Shown in pieces: positions 7,262 through 14,970 of a stretch of 64,000 bases of DNA. The number at the start of each line of letters is the position of its first letter. Positions within the stretch are counted from its first letter, which is position 1. The position numbers were made by a program, and so were the translations under genes. This DNA comes from JABACD01 sp047639675 (GTDB lineage Bacteria > Planctomycetota > UBA1135 > GCA-002686595), in the NCBI GenBank assembly GCA_047639675.1, contig JBLIOI010000006.1, positions 9,686 to 73,685 on the forward strand, written 5' to 3'. The notes beneath the pieces were generated by a model. That model did not search any database. It was not told where the DNA came from and saw only the letters and a list, made by a program, of their open reading frames with translations.

Positions 7262-7323
7262 CTACTCATTGCAGCCGGTAGCCTGCAGCGCAGCTCGCTC
7301 CTGAATGAACACTCACTCGACCC
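7257..7323 (+). repeat. attC-like site 8 (degenerate cores)
   Basis: TCATTGCAG on the left pairs with CTGAATGA on the right except for one unpaired base, reproducing the extrahelical base that attC sites carry. The outer cores (ATAGCTAC and TCACTCGACC) have drifted from consensus. Confidence 0.55.
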
Positions 7324-7351
7324 TCTCTTATGAAGAACCAAGGAGACAACG

Positions 7352-7390
7352 GTGCTAGAGCTAAGACCCAATTTCGAGTGCTGTATTTAG
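7352..7390 (+). pseudogene. Truncated second copy of a DUF1272 gene
   Basis: Preceded by AAGGAG, a GTG start opens VLELRPNFECCI and then stops at TAG after 12 codons. The reading matches the first residues of the intact DUF1272 gene at 5531 and the upstream leader also matches (the shared string CAACGGTGCTAGAGCT). After the stop the similarity is lost. Bases 7391-7678 hold no gene that I can support. Confidence 0.6.
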
Positions 7391-7678
7391 ACGTGCTTTA
7401 CGGGTTCTTGCCTGTCGTTCAGAAGCTCTCTCTCGTCCTTTGGGTCTCTTGGTTTCAAGAGCAGGCAGGCGCTGAGCCGTGCCGGGGAGGCTTGACGAGC
7501 GCTTGCGGTGGATGTGGCTAATTACTGAGCCCATGGGCTGGCGGAACTTTCGGCGCAAGTCGCGGCTTTTGAAGTTGCTGAAGGCACGAGCGGGCGACGG
7601 CTCACTGGAACGGGCTTTTGCGAGAAAAAAAGGCGAAGCCTGTGATATGGCGCGACTTGCCTGCGAATCATATTGGCG

Positions 7679-8206
7679 ATGGAAGATCAACAGCTCACGG
7701 GCCTGATCCGGCGACACGCCGGGCTAATCCACAAGGTCGCCTATGCCTATTGCCGGGACGCTACGGATCGCGAGGATGTGATTCAGGAGGTCGCGTTACA
7801 GCTGTGGCGCTCACGCGACCGGTACGACGAGCGTTACAAGGAGACGACGTGGGTCTACCGCGTCGCGATCAATGTCGCGATCTCGTTCCAGCGCCGCGAG
7901 CGACGGCATCGGGAGGGCAAGCTCCCGACTGATGCCTCGGCGATCACGATCGCGGCCGTGGCTGAGGTGGAACCTGGGGAGGAGGTCCAGCTCCTTATGG
8001 GTTGCATGGACGACCTGGGCGGGCTCGACAAGGCGCTCGTTCTACTGCACCTCGACGGGAACGACCATCCGGCAATCGCGGATGTGCTCGGGATCTCCGT
8101 GTCCAACGTGGGCACGAAGCTCTTGCGAATCAAAGACAAGCTACGTATCGCGTTGGAGCAACGCGCGCACTCAAACCGAAAGGAGACACCCAATGCAGCT
8201 AGATGA
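7679..8206 (+). CDS. ECF-type RNA polymerase sigma factor
   Basis: 175 residues from ATG. Region 2 is visible as LIHKVAYAYC, DREDVIQEVALQLWRSRDRY and the TTWVYRVAINVA segment; region 4 contains LDKALVLLHLDGND and the helix-turn-helix IADVLGISVSNVGTKLLRIK. The protein directs RNA polymerase to a specific promoter set. It overlaps the next gene, a membrane protein, by 14 bases, so the pair is probably a sigma factor and its membrane partner. A TTG two codons upstream is a less likely start. A sigma factor within a cassette array is unusual. Confidence 0.88.
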   Translation: MEDQQLTGLIRRHAGLIHKVAYAYCRDATDREDVIQEVALQLWRSRDRYDERYKETTWVYRVAINVAISFQRRERRHREGKLPTDASAITIAAVAEVEPGEEVQLLMGCMDDLGGLDKALVLLHLDGNDHPAIADVLGISVSNVGTKLLRIKDKLRIALEQRAHSNRKETPNAAR

Positions 8207-8873
8207 CCTGAAAGAAGCGTGGGCCGCACACGGCACTATGCTAGAGCGGAGTATTGCCATCGACGAGCGGCTCCTGCGGGAGATGATGTTACGCAAGGTC
8301 CGCTTCGCGCTAGCGCCCTACGTCGTGTGCAGGGCGCTCGAGGTGGCGCTCGGCATCGCGATGATCTTTGCCGCGGTGTCCGTCCTTGTCGTTCACCTTA
8401 CCGAGCCGCGCTACCTACTGGTGGCCGGAGCGCTAGCAGTGTTCAGCGTCGGGATCACGGCTCAGTGGGCCTATCTGCTGGTGAACGTTCTGCGACTTGA
8501 TCAGGGCGGGCCGGTGACGAAGATCCAACAGGACGTCGAGCGCATCCAGCTCGTAGAGTACCTTTGCTTCAAGTGGGCGTTGCTCGGAGGAATTGTGTTC
8601 TGGCTCCCGGCTTTGCTGGTGCCATTTGAGGCTGTGACCGGCGTCGATGCGCTTGCCCGAGCTGATCTCGCATGGCTCATAGCGAACATCGTTCTTGGGT
8701 TGTTGCTCCTTGGGATCGGGCACCTATTGTCGCGCAGGTATGTTGAGAGTTCTGACCTCGAGCCGCGAGCGCGCCGCTTTGTGGAGGCGCTCTCGGGTCG
8801 TGGGTTGCGATCGGCGTCCGCATACCTCGAGGAGCTCGCGAGCTTCGAACGCGACGAGCCGCCGGCGCAGTAG
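8193..8873 (+). CDS. Membrane protein encoded with the ECF sigma factor
   Basis: 226 residues starting MQLDDLKEAWAAHG. A soluble N-terminal stretch of about 45 residues is followed by four hydrophobic segments (VVCRALEVALGIAMIFAAV, YLLVAGALAVFSVGI, WALLGGIVFWLPALL, LAWLIANIVLGLLLLG) and a charged C-terminal tail. The layout suits a membrane anti-sigma or sigma-modulating factor, but no zinc anti-sigma motif (HxxxCxxC) is seen. This is an inference from the 14-base overlap with the sigma gene. Confidence 0.7.
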   Translation: MQLDDLKEAWAAHGTMLERSIAIDERLLREMMLRKVRFALAPYVVCRALEVALGIAMIFAAVSVLVVHLTEPRYLLVAGALAVFSVGITAQWAYLLVNVLRLDQGGPVTKIQQDVERIQLVEYLCFKWALLGGIVFWLPALLVPFEAVTGVDALARADLAWLIANIVLGLLLLGIGHLLSRRYVESSDLEPRARRFVEALSGRGLRSASAYLEELASFERDEPPAQ

Positions 8874-9004
8874 ATGGTGCAGCTGAGTGGGCAGATGAAA
8901 GTCGTTCTAGAACTCAGCGATCCGAGGGAGATGGGCTGGCCTGCAATTCCTTCAACGGCCATTCAGGTGGGGGCGCAGAGTCGTACTATTTCTACCCACG
9001 GCGA

Positions 9005-9104
9005 CTAGTAACTAGTTCTTGGCTAGCAGATAGATGTGGTGCGGCACTGTACACCTCCCGAGGTGAAGCACTTACCGCCCGCAGTCCAACAGCCCAACCG
9101 TTTG
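9005..9104 (+). repeat. Possible degenerate attC site
   Basis: GTAACTAGTTCTTGG on the left and CAGTCCAACAGCCC then AACCGTTTGCC on the right resemble an attC pair, and the position just before the next cassette gene fits. Pairing is weak, so this is tentative. Confidence 0.3.
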
Positions 9105-9106
9105 CC

Positions 9107-9346
9107 ATGCTGAAAACTAAGAAAGCTCTCCGGATACTTGCGCTGTTTTGTTTCTGTGTACTCCTGCTCTGCGCCTTCACTAGCGCCGTCACCGGCCTGC
9201 TTCTGATCTGGCAGGCAGACCGGGAGCAACGAGATACTCTTTGGATGACATGTGTTTCGACCGCCCTCTTGACAGTCATGACTGGCCTCGTCGTTTCCGG
9301 TGCACGCTCCATGCTTGGCGTGCTGACAGATGCCAAGGATGACTAA
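9107..9346 (+). CDS. Small cassette membrane protein
   Basis: 79 residues. Two hydrophobic helices are obvious: LRILALFCFCVLLLCAFTSA and CVSTALLTVMTGLVVSGA, joined by a short polar stretch (WQADREQRDTLWMT). Its stop TAA lies in a CTAACCAG sequence that looks like a left attC core. No function is recognised. Confidence 0.6.
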   Translation: MLKTKKALRILALFCFCVLLLCAFTSAVTGLLLIWQADREQRDTLWMTCVSTALLTVMTGLVVSGARSMLGVLTDAKDD

Positions 9347-9427
9347 CCAGCACGTCGCCGTTGTAGAGCATCAGTCGTGACGTAGCTTGAGTGCAACAAG
9401 GAGACCGTTACCGGCTTCTACGACTTG

Positions 9428-9760
9428 ATGTTCAACCAGTGCAAGCCTGCGGATGCCGTCCAAAGGTACGTTGGCTATGCCTACATCCAGCACAAGCTCG
9501 AAGTGGCTGAGGGCAAAGAGGCCTTCATCGATTATTTCGAGCGCATGGCACGGGACTATCCTGGCAAGCGTGTGCACTTCAAGCGCGTGATCGCCGAGGG
9601 CAACCTTGTCGTTCTCCACTGTCACCAAGAGTGGCCGGGAGATCAGGATTGCGCCGAGATTGACGCCTTCCGGCTCTACGACGCCGGCAAGATTGTAGAG
9701 CGCTGGGACGTGCTGCAGTTTGTGCCTCGGAAGTCAGCCAACAGCAACTCGATGTTCTGA
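9428..9760 (+). CDS. SnoaL-like (NTF2-fold) protein, start codon apparently lost
   Basis: 110 residues from the ATG used here; the core DAVQRYVG, HKLEVAEGKEAFIDYFERMA, KRVHFKRVIAEGNLVVLHCH and KIVERWDVLQ is that of SnoaL-like polyketide cyclase family proteins. The frame continues upstream with LECNKETVTGFYDL, which matches the expected family N terminus, but it is cut off by a TAG where a start codon would be expected. So the gene either begins late at ATG/TTG or has lost its start. Function of cassette-borne members is unknown. Confidence 0.65.
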   Translation: MFNQCKPADAVQRYVGYAYIQHKLEVAEGKEAFIDYFERMARDYPGKRVHFKRVIAEGNLVVLHCHQEWPGDQDCAEIDAFRLYDAGKIVERWDVLQFVPRKSANSNSMF

Positions 9761-9821
9761 TACTTTGCGAACACGGACCAACTAGAAATTAGTCACCGCC
9801 TCGAGCCAAGAAGGTAGTCGA

Positions 9822-10184
9822 ATGATCAAGTTTGTTATGTGCCTCACTTGCCATCCAAGCATGACGTGCGAGGCCTTCTGCTACTATCGGAAGAACCAAC
9901 ATGGCCCTTTCTTCATGGCCAACGCAGACCATATGGGTGCCAAGAGATATGTGCAGTCTCACACCCTGGATACGCCACTCAATGCAGGACTCAGAGAACC
10001 CAGAGGGATGCAGGCTGAGTATGACGGTGTCGCTGAAGTGTGGTTCGAATCCGAAGCCTCCCTGATGGAAGGGATGAGCTCCCCCGAAGGGCAGAAACTG
10101 GGCGCAGCTTTACTTGAGGATGAAGGCACCTTCATTGACCATTCAAAGTCATCGGCATTCATCGTTGAGGATGTCGAATTCTAG
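9822..10184 (+). CDS. EthD-domain protein
   Basis: 120 residues. The sequence MIKFVMCLTCHPSMTCEAF, HGPFF and RYVQSHTLDTPLN, followed by YDGVAEVWFESEASLM and a C-terminal FIDHSKSSAFIVED, is characteristic of EthD/dimeric alpha-beta barrel proteins. These small ferredoxin-like dimers are usually associated with oxidative catabolism. As a single cassette gene its substrate cannot be guessed. GAAGGTAG lies about 9 bases upstream of the ATG. Confidence 0.8.
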   Translation: MIKFVMCLTCHPSMTCEAFCYYRKNQHGPFFMANADHMGAKRYVQSHTLDTPLNAGLREPRGMQAEYDGVAEVWFESEASLMEGMSSPEGQKLGAALLEDEGTFIDHSKSSAFIVEDVEF

Positions 10185-10188
10185 GCGA

Positions 10189-10352
10189 TCAACTAGCCAA
10201 TGCAGGCAGGCGAAGCTAGGCCTGACCGCTTGGCACTTGTTGCCCGTCTTGGCTGCTTCAGTGCTTTCATTTTTGCGCGTGAAGTCGCCAAGCTCGTCCC
10301 ACGTAAGGCCTCCTAACCAGCCGGTTTCGCCGCCGCCGCTCACCGCCAACTC
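10189..10352 (+). repeat. attC-like remnants between cassettes
   Basis: TCAACTAGCCAATGCAGGC at 10189 is a good left core and box but has no convincing partner. A second left core at 10312 (CCTAACCAGCCGG) is followed by CCGCTCACCGCCAAC, a typical right box, with no GTTRRRY core after it. Together these look like broken attC sites. Confidence 0.4.
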
Positions 10353-10371
10353 CACCACCAAGGCAAGGGAA

Positions 10372-10779
10372 ATGAATCAAACTCTCACCTACGTAGTCAC
10401 CCTCATGATCCTGTCTAGTTGCTCGACAGTGCCTCATGATGAGCATGTCCAGGAACCGGAAGGATCTACGGGGTTTGATCGCCGCACCTGGGCGGCGGAA
10501 ACGATGGAGGCCTTCGGCTATAAACCCGATCAGTATGAGGCGGGTGCTGGGATGGCAACCGTGGACGATTTTTCGGCTCCCAGGATTGTTGGTGGACCGT
10601 CAGGCTATTCGATGATCTCTGTCGATGGCCAAGAGGTAAGTCGGAAGGGCGCGGATCCCGAGATCGATTACGTTCCGTATGCTTGGATAAGCGCAGGCCT
10701 TCACTTGCTCGAATTTGAACTTCGTTCTGAAGAGGCCCAAAAAGATCGTCCCAAGCAAATTGCACTCAATGTTGAGTAG
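10372..10779 (+). CDS. Putative cassette lipoprotein
   Basis: 135 residues starting MNQTLTYVVTLMILSSCS, with a lipoprotein signal and lipobox cysteine at residue 17. The mature part begins with an acidic linker and later carries SAPRIVGGPSGYSMISVDG and HLLEFELRSEE, consistent with a small PEGA-like beta domain. No specific family is recognised. An envelope location is inferred from the signal. A longer upstream frame has no RBS; AAGGGAA precedes this ATG closely. Confidence 0.6.
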   Translation: MNQTLTYVVTLMILSSCSTVPHDEHVQEPEGSTGFDRRTWAAETMEAFGYKPDQYEAGAGMATVDDFSAPRIVGGPSGYSMISVDGQEVSRKGADPEIDYVPYAWISAGLHLLEFELRSEEAQKDRPKQIALNVE

Positions 10780-10852
10780 AAAGAGCGTGTGCATTACTTG
10801 CCAAGGTGGGATGGGAAGAAGCTAGAGCTTCAAGAGTGGTAGGCATTTCAGT

Positions 10853-10924
10853 TTGCTAACCAGTCGTTGCAGGCAGACATTCGCTTCGCTACAGAAGGGC
10901 TGCCGAACGGCAGCCTCACTAGCT
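10853..10924 (+). repeat. attC-like site 9
   Basis: Left core GCTAACCAG, box TCGTTGCAGGCAGAC, a central hairpin GGCTGCCG-AA-CGGCAGCC and a drifted right core CACTAGC. The left half is among the best matches to consensus in the array. Confidence 0.6.
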
Positions 10925-11072
10925 GCAGATTGAAGTTGTCGGCAGCTAAAGATTTGATCAACACGGACGCCGGAGGCGGCGCTGGTTCGCTTAGCGCTAG
11001 GCCTACTTGGGCGCGATAGCTTTGACATCCAGTTCTGTAAGATGCTCATCCCTAAGTGTGGAGGAAGTGACC

Positions 11073-11570
11073 TTGATCCGTGATGAGATTGATTCGGACT
11101 GTGACGCGGTTCGGCGAATCCTCGAATCCGCGTTCCCAACCGGTGCGGAGGCGAAACTCGTCGATCAGCTTCGGACGGTGGGGAAGCTCGTCATTACCCT
11201 GGTCGCCTCCCTCGACGATCAAGTCGTAGGCCACATTGCATTCAGCCCGATAAGGATAGCTGGACGCCAAGAGCGAACCGGCGTGGGGCTCGCGCCAGTC
11301 TCAGTGAACAGCCGTTATCGAAAACGAGGAGTAGCGGCTCGCTTGGTGAGGGCCGGATTGGAGCGGGCAAAGCAACTTGGCTACTCTTGGGCTGTCGTGC
11401 TCGGCGACCCGGGATACTACGGCCGTTTCGGCTTCGCCCCGGCCTCAGATTGGGCACTCAATGATACGTACGGAGGCGGAAGCGCGTTTCAGGCTTTGGA
11501 GCTCCAGCCCGCTGGCATTCCTGCGGGTGGCGGGACCGTCAGTTATTCGGAAGAGTTCAACGAACTCTAG
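11073..11570 (+). CDS. GNAT-family N-acetyltransferase
   Basis: 165 residues from a TTG start seven bases after GGAGGA; the first codons read LIRDEIDSDCDAVRRILESAF. The acetyl-CoA binding motif appears as NSRYRKRGVAARLVRAGLERA and the later WAVVLGDPGYYGRFGF is typical of the YhbS-like group. Members acetylate amino groups of small molecules or proteins. It may be the last cassette of the array, but no clear attC follows it. It converges on the DUF2959 gene with a four-base overlap. Confidence 0.8.
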   Translation: MIRDEIDSDCDAVRRILESAFPTGAEAKLVDQLRTVGKLVITLVASLDDQVVGHIAFSPIRIAGRQERTGVGLAPVSVNSRYRKRGVAARLVRAGLERAKQLGYSWAVVLGDPGYYGRFGFAPASDWALNDTYGGGSAFQALELQPAGIPAGGGTVSYSEEFNEL

Positions 11571-12265
11571 TGGACGCGGGTTAGTGGTCCCCGCAAAGCA
11601 GCCTTGCGGACGAATTCTTGGCAGGCAACCGTGGCCTTTTCTAATGAGGCAGTCAGGCTGCGGGCCGCGACCTGTACGTCGCGCAGTTCCTTTTCAATGA
11701 TGGCCACCGAGTCGGCGTTGAAGTCATTGCCCAAGTACAAGGCGTGATCACGCATGACTTGGTTGAACATATCAAAGGCTTCTAGCGCCGGGTCGACGCT
11801 GGAAACGATAGCGTTGTAGCGTTCACGTGAGGCTTCCAGGCGCGTTTCGCTGTGCTCTCGCATGGTTTGACTCGAGAATACTTCTAAGTCAGTGTTCCAT
11901 TGATCGAACATCATCATCGCTGAGTCCTGCATCGGTCCGTAGTTCTTACGCAGGGTGGTTGCGAACTCCTCGGACATCTCGATTGCCATGGCGAAGTCGT
12001 TGTAGCCGAGCTCCGGATCGCCGCGGAACTTGGGGCCAACCAAGGTCATCAATGCCTCGATGGACGCGTCCACGCTTTGTCCTGAAAGCTCGCAATCGAC
12101 GTGAATGAGCTCGATGCGGCTGAGAAGGTCGTTGACCTGGACAAAACTAGCTTCTTCGTCTGCGCTCGACGGGAACATCGCGGATACCGCGGCGCAGGAA
12201 GGGGCAAGGAGCAAGGCCGGTAGGACCAGCATGCTCGAACTAAATATGTGACGCCTATTACTCAA
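11567..12265 (-). CDS. DUF2959 family putative lipoprotein
   Basis: 232 residues from TTG, chosen because GGAGAG lies just upstream; an ATG at 12232 is the alternative. The N terminus ends in a lipobox at LLLAPSCAAV. The mature part is helical, with LMTLVGPKFRGDPELGYNDF, EASRERYNAIVSSVDPALEAF and HALYLGNDFNADSVA, the signature of DUF2959. Function is unknown; an anchored coiled-coil envelope protein is likely. It is divergent from the HtrA gene. Confidence 0.75.
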   Translation of the reverse strand: MSNRRHIFSSSMLVLPALLLAPSCAAVSAMFPSSADEEASFVQVNDLLSRIELIHVDCELSGQSVDASIEALMTLVGPKFRGDPELGYNDFAMAIEMSEEFATTLRKNYGPMQDSAMMMFDQWNTDLEVFSSQTMREHSETRLEASRERYNAIVSSVDPALEAFDMFNQVMRDHALYLGNDFNADSVAIIEKELRDVQVAARSLTASLEKATVACQEFVRKAALRGPLTRVH

Positions 12266-12423
12266 TGTTCTCTCCAGGCCTTTCGGGCACTTCTCGACTC
12301 GGTTGGATCCGGTTTTCTTTTCGGCAATCCCACTGGCGGTCTTTAGCCATCTCACCCAAAAGCCGGGCCACAACCTGGAGCTTGGACTGGGCGAGGCCGC
12401 CTCAGAGCGGTACCTTCGGCCCA

Positions 12424-13542
12424 ATGGAGCATCATTCAGACACCCGAGAAGTACGGCGCGGCCTAGTGAACGGGCCCTTCGCTTGGCTACTTCTGGTCTT
12501 TGTTAGCACTTTGGCCTTCTACGGCGCTGCGACCTTTCTAGGTTTCGGGCCCGGAGGTCTGGGCACCGCTGAGCGCTCGACCATAGATATCTTCCACCGA
12601 TCTTCACCATCTGTTGTTCACATTGAATCGAGGGCTGTTGGGGGTCGCCGGCTTGATCGTGATCCGATGTCGATAGCGTTGGGCAGCGGTTCTGGGTTCA
12701 TTTGGGGTGATGATGGCTACATTGTCACGAACTACCATGTGATCGCTGCGGGCAACCAGTGGCGTGTAACACTGCAGGACAGATCTCGGCATCTAGCCCA
12801 ACTCGTCGGACAAATGCCGGGCTGTGACTTGGCTGTATTGAAGATTGATGTGCCCGAAGCTGGTGTACAGCCGACTCGCGTGGGGGACTCGAAGACTCTG
12901 CTCGTGGGGCAGGATGTTCTGGCGATAGGCAATCCTTTCGGTATGGATCAAACCCTCACGACCGGCGTGATCAGTGGCCTCGGACGGCGCATGAAGAGTA
13001 TCTCCGGTGACATCATCGAAGATGTGATTCAAATCGATGCCTCGATCAATCCGGGAAATTCGGGCGGTCCGCTCTTCGATAGTCGTGGGTGCTTGATTGG
13101 CGTGAACACTGCCATCGGTGATGAGATTTTAGGGCGCGGCATCGGCTTTGCCGTGCCGGTTTCTACAGTCAATAGAGTTGTGCCGTGGATGATCGATCAA
13201 AGCGAACTCTTGATGAGAGAGGGAGCCCGTGCGGGCCTCGGGGTACGGGTTGGCCCGATGAGCTTCACGGATAGGTTCGGTATAGAGGGCGTCGTAGTCG
13301 AAGATGTCGTGCCCGGCAGCGCAGGGGAGCGGGCGGGCTTGCGTTCGATGGTTATCAATAGGGACGGCGTCTATGTTTTTGACCTCCTGACGAGCATCGA
13401 TAACGTATCTACGCGAACAAGCCATGACTTGTTGATGGCTCTGGGGATGCACAAACCAGGCGATCTGGTCTTCATACAATTTGAACGCGGCGGAACAACT
13501 CAGCGGGCAGAAGTCACCCTAGACACCCTCCCGAGCCGCTAA
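12424..13542 (+). CDS. Membrane-anchored HtrA/DegS-like serine protease
   Basis: 372 residues. One membrane anchor near the N terminus (FAWLLLVFVSTLAFYGAATF) precedes a trypsin-like protease domain with the triad His105 (TNYHV), Asp135 (GCDLAVLK) and Ser213 (GNSGGPL). A single PDZ domain follows (GVVVEDVVPGSAGERAGL). The architecture is that of DegS rather than DegP. Such proteases sense misfolded envelope proteins and cut regulatory targets in the periplasm. The first ATG of a longer frame (12265) is not used because the anchor follows this one directly. Confidence 0.85.
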   Translation: MEHHSDTREVRRGLVNGPFAWLLLVFVSTLAFYGAATFLGFGPGGLGTAERSTIDIFHRSSPSVVHIESRAVGGRRLDRDPMSIALGSGSGFIWGDDGYIVTNYHVIAAGNQWRVTLQDRSRHLAQLVGQMPGCDLAVLKIDVPEAGVQPTRVGDSKTLLVGQDVLAIGNPFGMDQTLTTGVISGLGRRMKSISGDIIEDVIQIDASINPGNSGGPLFDSRGCLIGVNTAIGDEILGRGIGFAVPVSTVNRVVPWMIDQSELLMREGARAGLGVRVGPMSFTDRFGIEGVVVEDVVPGSAGERAGLRSMVINRDGVYVFDLLTSIDNVSTRTSHDLLMALGMHKPGDLVFIQFERGGTTQRAEVTLDTLPSR

Positions 13543-13651
13543 TTCCAGAAATCAGGAAAGCGAAAAGAGCGCTACCTGAAGGGATTTGGGCGGTTGGTCG
13601 ATGGAAGAGACGCGGGTGCCTACCTGAAAACGGCCCGCCAGCCCCACCCCC

Positions 13652-14752
13652 ATGAGATTTACAACCATTACCGCCCTTGGCCTGTTCCCTACTCTTTTAC
13701 TCGCGTGTGGCACCAGCCATGACTTGATCGAGTTGCGCTACAGCGATGCGGAGCAATTGCGCTTCGTTGGCGGCTTTGAGGACCTGCCGAACGGTATCGA
13801 GTTGGCGAAGGGGCAGTGGGAGTTTTGGTACTCGAACGGCAAGCGCCAGGCGCTGGGCAGTTACGAGGATGGCTCACTTCCTAATCCGACGGACCTGAAC
13901 CTTAGCTCGACGGACATTCCGCGCGTGGGCCGTACCGGAGCCTGGGAATTCTGGCGCGAGTCCGGCGTTCTGCGTTCTGAGGGCGAGTACTTCGATGGCC
14001 ACAAGCACGGGCACTGGCAGACCTATTGGAGCGACGGAACCTTGCAGTCCGAAGGCGACTTTCAAGAAGGCGAGGCCGTTGGAACGCACAGATCGTGGTA
14101 CTTGAGCAGCCTCCGTGAAAGCGAGGTGAACTACCAGGATGGCTTGAAACACGGCGTAGCCCGTGAATGGAGTCGAGAGGGTGCGCTCATCCAGCGCGGC
14201 TCCTACTTCGCAGATCAGCGAGTGGCAAGCCACACGGTTTGGGATCAACTTGGGAATATGCGCGAACAGGCGGAGTACGTAGACGGCTACTTGAACGGGA
14301 TACGTTCCCTTTGGGATGAGGCCGGTTGCTTGGCCTGGTCCGCGAACTACCGTGGCGGAGTTCAGCACGGTGCGTTTCGACTCTATTATCCCTCGGGCGG
14401 AATTCGTCAACAGGGCGACTATCTCGGCGGAGAGCAGAACGGCATGCTTTCCTCTTATGATGAAAGCGGCGCGTGTCAGTGGGAGTTCGAATTCGTGGCT
14501 GGTGACCAGGCCGGCGGGCGTACCCATTGGTTCGCCGGAGGACAGAAGCGCTCCGAGGGCCACTATCGAGATGGCGTGCCCTTTGGCGAGCACCAAGAGT
14601 GGTACCCGAGTGGCCAACTAAAGTCCGTTGGTCACTACGCGGATGGCCGTCCAGTTGGCAATTGGCACGCATGGAATCGAGACGGGACCCTCGATTTGCA
14701 GCTCAGCGGAAACTTCTCTCGCGGCAGCTCTGAGGATAGTTCCGGGCACTAA
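13652..14752 (+). CDS. MORN-repeat lipoprotein (YwqK-like)
   Basis: 366 residues with a lipoprotein signal (MRFTTITALGLFPTLLLAC). The mature part is built from at least eight repeats of the pattern G-x-W-x-x-W/Y-x-x-G-x-L-x-S-E-G-x-Y-x-x-G, for example YWSDGTLQSEGDFQEGE and WFAGGQKRSEGHYRDG, the MORN-repeat architecture of the YwqK antitoxin-like group. Role in the cell is unknown; it is probably displayed on the periplasmic side. Confidence 0.8.
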   Translation: MRFTTITALGLFPTLLLACGTSHDLIELRYSDAEQLRFVGGFEDLPNGIELAKGQWEFWYSNGKRQALGSYEDGSLPNPTDLNLSSTDIPRVGRTGAWEFWRESGVLRSEGEYFDGHKHGHWQTYWSDGTLQSEGDFQEGEAVGTHRSWYLSSLRESEVNYQDGLKHGVAREWSREGALIQRGSYFADQRVASHTVWDQLGNMREQAEYVDGYLNGIRSLWDEAGCLAWSANYRGGVQHGAFRLYYPSGGIRQQGDYLGGEQNGMLSSYDESGACQWEFEFVAGDQAGGRTHWFAGGQKRSEGHYRDGVPFGEHQEWYPSGQLKSVGHYADGRPVGNWHAWNRDGTLDLQLSGNFSRGSSEDSSGH

Positions 14753-14970
14753 TAGGCTCAGCGCTCTTCCGGTTGCATCGTAAGCTAGGTAATAATCGGG
14801 CTGTACGGCAAGAAAAAGGGGTATTTAGGGTTGGGATTTAGGCCTCTGCTTCGAAGTCTCATTACTCTGTGTGGGTCGTCGACCCAGGCAGAATTGGGTT
14901 GGCGATTTCCGAATAAGTTGGAAACTAGCCGGCCAAGTTAAATGGGTCCCCCCGGCGAACCCAGATCGGC

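Larger units (their letters stand above)
3577..10924 (+). mobile_element. Gene-cassette array without an integrase (CALIN)
   Basis: About 7.5 kb in which short genes alternate with imperfect palindromes of 60-100 bp bearing attC features: a left core RYYYAAC-like, a CAATGCAGGC-type box, a mirrored right box and a right core GTTRRRY. The best are at 4000-4063, 4382-4442 and 6226-6289. Most genes point the same way and have no functional link to each other, as in sedentary chromosomal arrays. No tyrosine recombinase of the IntI type is encoded anywhere in the window. Many right cores are mutated, which suggests an old array. The GNAT gene up to 11570 may be the last cassette. Confidence 0.75.

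Noticed and set aside
3577..11570. An integron integrase in or near the array
   Set aside because: No frame in the window resembles a tyrosine recombinase; it may lie elsewhere in the genome.
13874..14617. 247-codon minus-strand frame across the MORN gene
   Set aside because: It is antisense to a clear repeat protein and has no recognisable domain.
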